This document shows positions 12,673 through 17,523 of a stretch of DNA of 17,523 nt, one piece after another. The stretch is from Kordia sp045105435. GTDB lineage: Bacteria > Bacteroidota > Bacteroidia > Flavobacteriales > Flavobacteriaceae. The stretch is from the NCBI RefSeq assembly GCF_045105435.1, contig NZ_JBGCDL010000328.1, positions 1-17,523 on the forward strand, given 5' to 3'. Below the pieces are notes generated by a model. It was not told where the DNA came from, made no database searches, and saw only the letters and a list, made by a program, of their open reading frames with translations. Every line of letters starts with the position of its first letter. Position 1 is the first letter of the stretch. Position numbers and translations under genes: made by a program.

Positions 12673-14352
12673 AGTGGTTATATTTTTGATAAAGAATGAT
12701 GGATAAATACCTGTTTGCTTTTTAAAAGCACGAGAAAACGCACCTTCACTTTTAAACCCTAACTCTTTTGCAATTGCTTTGATACTGTACGATCGTAACA
12801 CTTTGTCGTTCTTTAGTTTATGCAGTACATAGTTTATGCGTAACTCGGTAATGTAATTTTTGAAAGTAATGCCTTTTTGTTCGTTTACAATTTGCGATAA
12901 ATAGGTGGTATTGGTGTTTAGTTTTTTTGCTACAGTAATTAACGTCGTATTTTGCTGAAGAAATGCTTCCGATTTCTCAAATTTTTGAAGTCCCTGTAAA
13001 ATTTTAGCAACCTTTTCGTCTGAAATTTGAAATTTATTAGCTGATGCTGATGCTGATGCTTGTGTTTCTGCTTTTATAGGTTCAGCAGCTAATTTTTGAA
13101 CTAGTTCTTCAAACTTTTTCCTGTTGTCTCGTTGTTGTTTTTTGTACACCCAAAATAAAATTATAAGTGCTACACCCAATCCGATTGAAATAAACCATAA
13201 AGATGTATTTTGTCTTTCTTTTTGATTTGATTGTACTTTTAGTGTCGTTATTTTACTTTCGATGGTTTTGTTATCGTATTCTTCTAAAATAGTATATCTA
13301 ATGGAAGCTTGAATAGTGTCGGTATACGAGTAATTGTATGCCAAACGATAATTTTCTAAGGCTTTTTTTGTGCTGTCAATTTGTTCGTAACTAATGGCGA
13401 GTAATGAAAGTACCTCTCTGTATTCAAAATCATCAAACTCAATTTCGTTTTGCAATGTCTTTATTGCTTCAAAAGCAGTAATTGCTTCTGGAAACATTTT
13501 TTTTTCGTAATAGGTTTTCCCGCGAAAGCGATAAATAGGATATAAATTCATTTTACTATCTAATGAAGAAACCATGCTTTCTGATTTTGTCAAAATAGCC
13601 AAGGCTTTGTCGTATTCTTTGCGCTTATATTTTATAATTCCTTCCAAAGTATACGAATAGCTCAAAGCATCGATGTCATTTCTATTGACGCTTAATGTTC
13701 TTAGTTCCAGTAAACATTTGGCTGCTTTTTCAAGATCAAAGTATGTATATGCAGAACAGAGTGCTATTAATGTATTTAAGTAAAGCGTGTGGTATTTTTT
13801 TTCCTCTACAATAGGCGCAATAATTTCTTTATTTTTTATGAATAATTCGACAGCACCTTTATGATCGCCAGTAATATTTTTAACAGAGCCAATACCTTGG
13901 TTTGCATAAATTGCATAGCGTACATTTTTTGTTGCTGTTGCTATAGAATCAAACGCTAAATAATTTTTTGTTGCTTCTGCATATTTTCCAGATCTGAAAT
14001 AGGTTCTCCCTTTTTGGCTAAAGGCGTTTATATATAAGGAATTGTTTTTTTGTGTTTTAGCATATAAAATGCATGAGTCAATATACTGCATAGAAGCTTC
14101 CATGTTTCCAAGATAACTTTCGGAAGAAGCTTTTAATAAAAAACTCTTATTTTTTTCTAATAAATTGGCTTCTTTAGTCGCCTTTGCTATCAATGCTTCT
14201 GCGTACTCGTTTGCTAATTTAGGATTTGTATATTCTAAATTTTTATACTGTTCTTTTAATGACTGGTATGAATTTTTGAGTAAAGAATCGACTTCTTGTG
14301 CAGTCATGAAATTGACAAAAAATAAAATAAAAACAGCGTATAAAAATTTCAT
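12664..14352 (-). CDS. Membrane-bound TPR sensor with AraC-type DNA-binding domain
   Basis: A 562-aa one-protein regulator. It has a signal peptide (MKFLYAVFILFFVNFMTAQ), then a helical region of tetratricopeptide-like repeats (about 30-350, for example GRTYFRSGKYAEATKNYLAF), probably in the periplasm. One membrane helix follows (about 384-403, SLWFISIGLGVALIILFWVY), a short cytoplasmic linker with a GCATCA microsatellite coding ASASASA (432-438), and a C-terminal AraC/HTH_18 domain (about 465-555: LITVAKKLNTNTTYLSQIVN and SIKAIAKELGFKSEGAFSRA). Such TPR-TM-AraC proteins are common in Flavobacteriaceae as transmembrane one-component regulators. A truncated paralogue lies at 8186-8978. Its position inside the peptide cluster suggests it controls it, which is inference. 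TATATTTA before the start (about 14375-14382) is a weak promoter match. Confidence 0.92.
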   Translation of the reverse strand: MKFLYAVFILFFVNFMTAQEVDSLLKNSYQSLKEQYKNLEYTNPKLANEYAEALIAKATKEANLLEKNKSFLLKASSESYLGNMEASMQYIDSCILYAKTQKNNSLYINAFSQKGRTYFRSGKYAEATKNYLAFDSIATATKNVRYAIYANQGIGSVKNITGDHKGAVELFIKNKEIIAPIVEEKKYHTLYLNTLIALCSAYTYFDLEKAAKCLLELRTLSVNRNDIDALSYSYTLEGIIKYKRKEYDKALAILTKSESMVSSLDSKMNLYPIYRFRGKTYYEKKMFPEAITAFEAIKTLQNEIEFDDFEYREVLSLLAISYEQIDSTKKALENYRLAYNYSYTDTIQASIRYTILEEYDNKTIESKITTLKVQSNQKERQNTSLWFISIGLGVALIILFWVYKKQQRDNRKKFEELVQKLAAEPIKAETQASASASANKFQISDEKVAKILQGLQKFEKSEAFLQQNTTLITVAKKLNTNTTYLSQIVNEQKGITFKNYITELRINYVLHKLKNDKVLRSYSIKAIAKELGFKSEGAFSRAFKKQTGIYPSFFIKNITTIL

Positions 14353-14385
14353 TCATTAAATGATTTAGTGACTGTTTAAATATAC

Positions 14386-14424
14386 AGAAAAAAAGAAAGC
14401 CCCTTGTTTATAACAAAGGACTTT
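14386..14424 (-). terminator. Intrinsic terminator after peptide 8
   Basis: A 13-bp stem, 14396-14408 with 14412-14424, closed with two G-T pairs and a 3-nt loop. On the minus strand it is followed by CTTTTTTT-like sequence. It separates peptide 8 from the regulator gene. Confidence 0.78.
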
Positions 14425-14447
14425 GTAATAGCTGATATGAAATTTAA

Positions 14448-14594
14448 TTATGTACAGTGGTGAAATATAGAAAGTCTACAAGGAACACGGAACGTGTTTG
14501 CACCTCCAAATAATTCGTTAGAAGTCTTTTTTTGCTTTAGTGTCGCAATTGGTTTTTTACTCAGCCTCAAGTTTTTTAATTCTTGTTTTTTCAT
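14448..14594 (-). CDS. Gly-Gly leader peptide, short core (peptide 8)
   Basis: A 48-aa peptide upstream of the TPR/AraC regulator, ended by its own terminator. The leader MKKQELKNLRLSKKPIATLK then QKKTSNELFGG (Gly30-Gly31) shows the L-x-L-x-K-x-x-I-x-x-L pattern more clearly than peptide 1. The core is only 17 residues, ANTFRVPCRLSIFHHCT, with Cys39 and Cys47, two Thr and one Ser. It lacks the shared palindrome upstream. It lies between two clear terminators (14386-14424 and the ahcY terminator at 14661-14696), so it must have its own promoter within 14595-14660 or depend on read-through. The gene call rests on leader homology to the other seven. Confidence 0.72.
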   Translation of the reverse strand: MKKQELKNLRLSKKPIATLKQKKTSNELFGGANTFRVPCRLSIFHHCT

Positions 14595-14660
14595 ACTATA
14601 AATTTTATGGTTAATACATTAGAAAGTTAGTGTCTTTGTATTTTGTTACCCAATTATAGA

Positions 14661-14696
14661 AAAAAGAAAGCCTTTCATCAAACGATGAAAGGCTTT
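14661..14696 (-). terminator. Intrinsic terminator of ahcY
   Basis: Perfect 13-bp stem AAAGCCTTTCATC (14667-14679) / GATGAAAGGCTTT (14684-14696) with an AAAC loop. It is followed on the minus strand by CTTTTTTC, 25 nt past the ahcY stop. Confidence 0.92.
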
Positions 14697-14721
14697 GTAC
14701 TATATTTTTAAGAAACTATTC

Positions 14722-16038
14722 TTAGTATCTGTAGTATTCTGGCTTGTATGGTCCTTGAACCGTTACGCCAATGTAATCAGCTTGTTCAGTAGAAAGTTCT
14801 TCTAGCTCAACTCCAATTTTAGCTAAGTGTAAACGTGCTACTTTTTCATCTAAGTGTTTTGGTAACATGTATACGTCATTTTCGTACTTGTCAATATTGT
14901 TCCAAAGCTCGATTTGTGCTAATGTTTGGTTTGTAAATGAGTTACTCATTACAAAACTTGGGTGACCTGTAGCACAACCTAAGTTTACTAAACGTCCTTC
15001 AGCTAATAAGATGATATCTTTTCCGTTAATCGTATACTTATCTACTTGTGGTTTAATTTCTACTTTCGTGTTTCCGTGGTTGTCATTTAACCAAGAAACT
15101 GCGATTTCGTTATCAAAATGCCCAATATTACAAACAATCGTTTTATCTTTCATTGCTTCAAAATGCGCTCCAGTAACGATATCTTTGTTTCCAGTAGTTG
15201 TAATTACAACATCAGCATTTCCAACAACATTCTTTAATTTCTTAACTTCAAAACCGTCCATTGCAGCTTGTAAAGCACAAATAGGATCAATTTCAGTAAC
15301 TGTTACAATACTTCCTGCACCTTTAAAAGAAGCAGCAGTTCCTTTTCCAACATCTCCGTATCCACAAACAACTACTCTTTTTCCTGCTAACATTACGTCA
15401 GTAGCTCTACGAATAGCATCTACAGCACTTTCTCTACATCCGTATTTGTTGTCAAATTTAGACTTCGTTACAGAATCGTTAATATTAATAGCTGGCATTG
15501 GTAACGTACCGTTCTTTACTCTTTCGTATAATCTGTGAACTCCAGTTGTAGTCTCTTCAGATAATCCGTTAATTCCTTCAACTAATTCAGGATATTGGTC
15601 TAAAACCATATTTGTTAAATCTCCACCATCATCTAAAATCATGTTTAATGGTTTGCGATCTTCTCCAAAGAATAATGTTTGTTCAATACACCACTCAAAT
15701 TCTTCTTCGTTCATCCCTTTCCATGCGTATACTGGAATTCCAGCATCAGCAATCGCAGCAGCAGCTTGATCTTGTGTTGAGAAAATATTACAAGAACTCC
15801 AAGTAACTTCTGCACCAAGCGCTTTTAAAGTCTCAATTAAAACAGCTGTCTGAATTGTCATGTGTAAACATCCTGCAATTCTAGCACCTTTTAATGGCTG
15901 CTCATCTTTATATTCTTCACGAAGACTCATAAGACCTGGCATTTCAGCTTCAGCTAATTCGATCTCTTTTCTTCCCCATGCTGCTAAAGAAATGTCTTTA
16001 ACCTTATATGCTACGTAAGGAACTGATTTTGTGCTCAT
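14722..16038 (-). CDS. ahcY: Adenosylhomocysteinase
   Basis: S-adenosyl-L-homocysteine hydrolase, a cytoplasmic NAD-dependent enzyme that splits SAH into adenosine and homocysteine and so clears the inhibitor of methyltransferases. The substrate-domain motif HMTIQTAVLIETL (59-71) is present, as are NDSVTKSKFDNKYGCRES (187-204), with the conserved active-site Lys and Asp, and the NAD-binding loop GYGDVGKG (226-233). The C-terminus KPEYYRY is the family ending. At 438 aa it is the usual bacterial length without large inserts. Single gene with its own terminator. No SAH riboswitch was recognised in the 137-bp leader region. Confidence 0.98.
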   Translation of the reverse strand: MSTKSVPYVAYKVKDISLAAWGRKEIELAEAEMPGLMSLREEYKDEQPLKGARIAGCLHMTIQTAVLIETLKALGAEVTWSSCNIFSTQDQAAAAIADAGIPVYAWKGMNEEEFEWCIEQTLFFGEDRKPLNMILDDGGDLTNMVLDQYPELVEGINGLSEETTTGVHRLYERVKNGTLPMPAININDSVTKSKFDNKYGCRESAVDAIRRATDVMLAGKRVVVCGYGDVGKGTAASFKGAGSIVTVTEIDPICALQAAMDGFEVKKLKNVVGNADVVITTTGNKDIVTGAHFEAMKDKTIVCNIGHFDNEIAVSWLNDNHGNTKVEIKPQVDKYTINGKDIILLAEGRLVNLGCATGHPSFVMSNSFTNQTLAQIELWNNIDKYENDVYMLPKHLDEKVARLHLAKIGVELEELSTEQADYIGVTVQGPYKPEYYRY

Positions 16039-16147
16039 ACTTTTTCTTTTTTTATGTTTGAAATAAATTATGGTTTGTGACCTAAAATATGTTTAAATTC
16101 GCTGCATAACTTTATTATACTATTTGCATCTCAAAAGTTTGCGAGTG

Positions 16148-16155
16148 CAAAGGTA
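16148..16155 (-). promoter_or_regulatory. Candidate -7 box for ahcY
   Basis: Minus-strand TACCTTTG fits TAnnTTTG. It lies about 110 nt before the ahcY ATG. The matching -33 box is weak (CATT or TTAT at the right distance), so this is tentative. Confidence 0.4.
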
Positions 16156-16175
16156 CTAAATAACTTTTTAATATA

Positions 16176-16817
16176 ATGGCTCTTTACAAAACTATAACAG
16201 TAAATAAACATACTAAAGTGCTGATTTGGAAGATAGAAGAGTCTTTTGAAGAATTAAATCGCGATATACAACTTACAAATCATTGCCAACAACGACTAGA
16301 TGGAATGCGCTCCGAAATTCATCAAAGAGGTTTTCTAAGTGTACGCCACTTATTGGCTGCGCTTAACTATACTGATTTTGACTTGTATTATGATTCAACA
16401 GGGAAACCACATTTAAAAGACGGGAAACATATTTCAATTACACATTCCTTTCAATTTTCGGCAATTATTGTGAGCGATACCATTCCTGTAGGAATTGATA
16501 TAGAAAAACAGCGCGATAAAATTTTACGCATCGCACATAAATTTACACCATTACAAGAATACAATACTATTGCCAATCATGACGCGTTAATTCGTAAACT
16601 CACAATTGTTTGGGGCGGAAAAGAATCCATCTATAAAGTATATGCCGAAAAAGGACTCAGCTTTTTAAAACATATTGATATTGACGATTTTTCGATGGAA
16701 GCGTCTCAAACCAAAGGAAATGTATATTACGGAAATGAAACAGCAACATATGCATTAGATTTTTTAGAGTTTGAAGGATTTACCTGTGTATATACTTTAG
16801 AAACAAATCGTAACTAG
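16176..16817 (+). CDS. 4'-phosphopantetheinyl transferase superfamily protein
   Basis: A 213-aa Sfp-type enzyme that transfers phosphopantetheine from CoA to a Ser on acyl or peptidyl carrier proteins. Conserved blocks are STGKPHL (74-80), ISITHSF (86-92), GIDIE with metal ligands Asp108 and Glu110, and WGGKESIYKVY (146-156) with Glu150 and Lys154. The length fits the Sfp group rather than the roughly 120-aa AcpS. The GGGP synthase gene begins 4 nt after its stop, so the two are co-transcribed. It may activate the fatty-acid ACP in this organism. A link to lipid making would fit its neighbour, but that is inference. Divergent from ahcY. Confidence 0.92.
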   Translation: MALYKTITVNKHTKVLIWKIEESFEELNRDIQLTNHCQQRLDGMRSEIHQRGFLSVRHLLAALNYTDFDLYYDSTGKPHLKDGKHISITHSFQFSAIIVSDTIPVGIDIEKQRDKILRIAHKFTPLQEYNTIANHDALIRKLTIVWGGKESIYKVYAEKGLSFLKHIDIDDFSMEASQTKGNVYYGNETATYALDFLEFEGFTCVYTLETNRN

Positions 16818-16820
16818 AAC

Positions 16821-17523
16821 ATGACAGGAACGATCTATAAAGACATCATTCAAGGAAAAAAAGAAGGTCAAAAACTATTGGCGGTCTTGATTGATCCTGA
16901 TAAAATGGAAATCAATCACATTTCAGCATTTTTCAAAAAAGTACACAAAGCTATCATTACGCATGTATTTGTGGGCGGAAGTACAGATGCGGAAAAAAAG
17001 ATGGAAACGATTGTAAAAACAATCAAACAACATACACAATTGCCTGTATTAATTTTTCCAGGAAGTCACGAGCAAATCACAGAAATTGCAGATGGAATTT
17101 TATTTTTATCTCTGCTATCTGGACGAAATCCTAAATATCTAATCGAACAGCAAGTGCAATCTGTTGAAAAACTAATCAATACAAGTTTAGAAATTATTCC
17201 GACAGGGTACATTCTAATTGATGGTGGCGTAGAAACGGCTGTACAACGTGTGAGCGAAACGCAACCGATTTCACAAAAAAATCAGCAAGCAATTTTGCAT
17301 ACCGCTTTGGCGGGACAATTCTCAGGAAAGCAACTCATATATTTAGAAGCTGGAAGTGGCGCAAAAAAAATGGTTAATCCAGAAATTATAAAAGAAATAT
17401 CAAGTAAATTACAAATTCCGTTGATTGTCGGCGGAGGAATTCGATCCAAAAAACAATTAAACGAAATATACAAAGCGGGCGCAAATTTAGTCGTCATCGG
17501 AACAGCTTTTGAAGAAAATGAAG
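16821..17523 (+). CDS. Geranylgeranylglyceryl phosphate synthase-like prenyltransferase (partial, 3' end outside window)
   Basis: A TIM-barrel prenyltransferase of the GGGPS/PcrB family, which joins a long polyprenyl diphosphate to glycerol-1-phosphate to form an ether lipid. 234 residues are visible. Motifs are LLAVLIDPDK (19-28), FVGGSTDAE, a central SLLSGRNPKYLIEQQ, EIIPTGYILIDGG, YLEAGSGAKK and the phosphate-binding end PLIVGGGIRSKKQL. Only about 10-15 C-terminal residues should be missing. The ILIDGG and central region resemble the long, group II enzymes known from Bacteroidota and some archaea. Start at ATG 16821, 4 nt after the transferase stop. The prenyl length used cannot be told from the sequence. 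Confidence 0.93.
   Translation, partial: MTGTIYKDIIQGKKEGQKLLAVLIDPDKMEINHISAFFKKVHKAIITHVFVGGSTDAEKKMETIVKTIKQHTQLPVLIFPGSHEQITEIADGILFLSLLSGRNPKYLIEQQVQSVEKLINTSLEIIPTGYILIDGGVETAVQRVSETQPISQKNQQAILHTALAGQFSGKQLIYLEAGSGAKKMVNPEIIKEISSKLQIPLIVGGGIRSKKQLNEIYKAGANLVVIGTAFEENE

Noticed and set aside
15011..15538. 175-codon open frame on the plus strand inside ahcY
   Set aside because: It is antisense to a certain gene and its length comes from the codon bias of the opposite strand; no motif or start context supports it.
16039..16175. SAH riboswitch before ahcY
   Set aside because: The leader is AT-rich and I could not find the conserved pairing or core bases of a SAH riboswitch.

Overview
The window looks like chromosomal DNA from a marine member of the Flavobacteriaceae. 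The evidence is an AT-rich composition, TAnnTTTG-type promoters, paired M16 peptidases with signal peptides ending in Ala-Gln, an L21 protein with a long C-terminal extension, and a bacterial GGGP synthase. The cluster of small 'class I lanthipeptide-like' precursors beside TPR/AraC regulators resembles Kordia and its relatives. The genus is an inference from memory, not a database result.

Layout. 1-2820 (minus): two adjacent M16 peptidase genes, one catalytic and one without the zinc motif (its 3' end lies outside the window). 2986-3177 (plus): a small membrane protein. 3344-4301 (plus): rplU-rpmA with a clear promoter and terminator. 4394-7029 (minus): an unknown 152-aa protein and a Dcp-like M3 lipoprotein peptidase. 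7194-7949 (plus): a secreted protein with a possible clan-CD (caspase-like) His/Cys arrangement. 8186-8978 (minus): a broken paralogue of the TPR/AraC regulator. 9084-9626 (minus): a membrane-anchored DUF1569/DinB-like protein. 9967-10383 (plus): a LytTR protein without a receiver domain. 10467-12588 (minus): seven short peptide genes with Gly-Gly leaders and Cys-rich cores. 12664-14352 (minus): an intact membrane TPR/AraC regulator. 14448-14594 (minus): an eighth leader peptide. 14722-16038 (minus): ahcY. 16176-17523 (plus): a phosphopantetheinyl transferase followed by a GGGP synthase that runs off the end.

The most interesting part is 8.1-14.6 kb. Eight peptides share a leader of the type L-x-L-x-K-x-x-I-x-x-L followed by Gly-Gly (Gly-Ser in one). 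They fall into two paralogous core families with Cys residues in fixed register, plus three singletons. No modification enzyme, protease or transporter is in the window, so the precursors are orphan here. Four peptide transcription units are preceded by the same 12-bp palindrome (ATTTTATAAAAT, one copy with a mismatch) ending 72-77 nt before the start codon, which suggests co-regulation. The neighbourhood contains the LytTR gene, the membrane AraC-type regulator, and decayed copies of both. It appears to have grown by repeated duplication and deletion of a regulator-plus-peptide module.

The flanking genes (ribosomal proteins, ahcY, peptidases, lipid synthesis) look like ordinary housekeeping genes. 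I saw no tRNA, rRNA, CRISPR array or intact insertion sequence.
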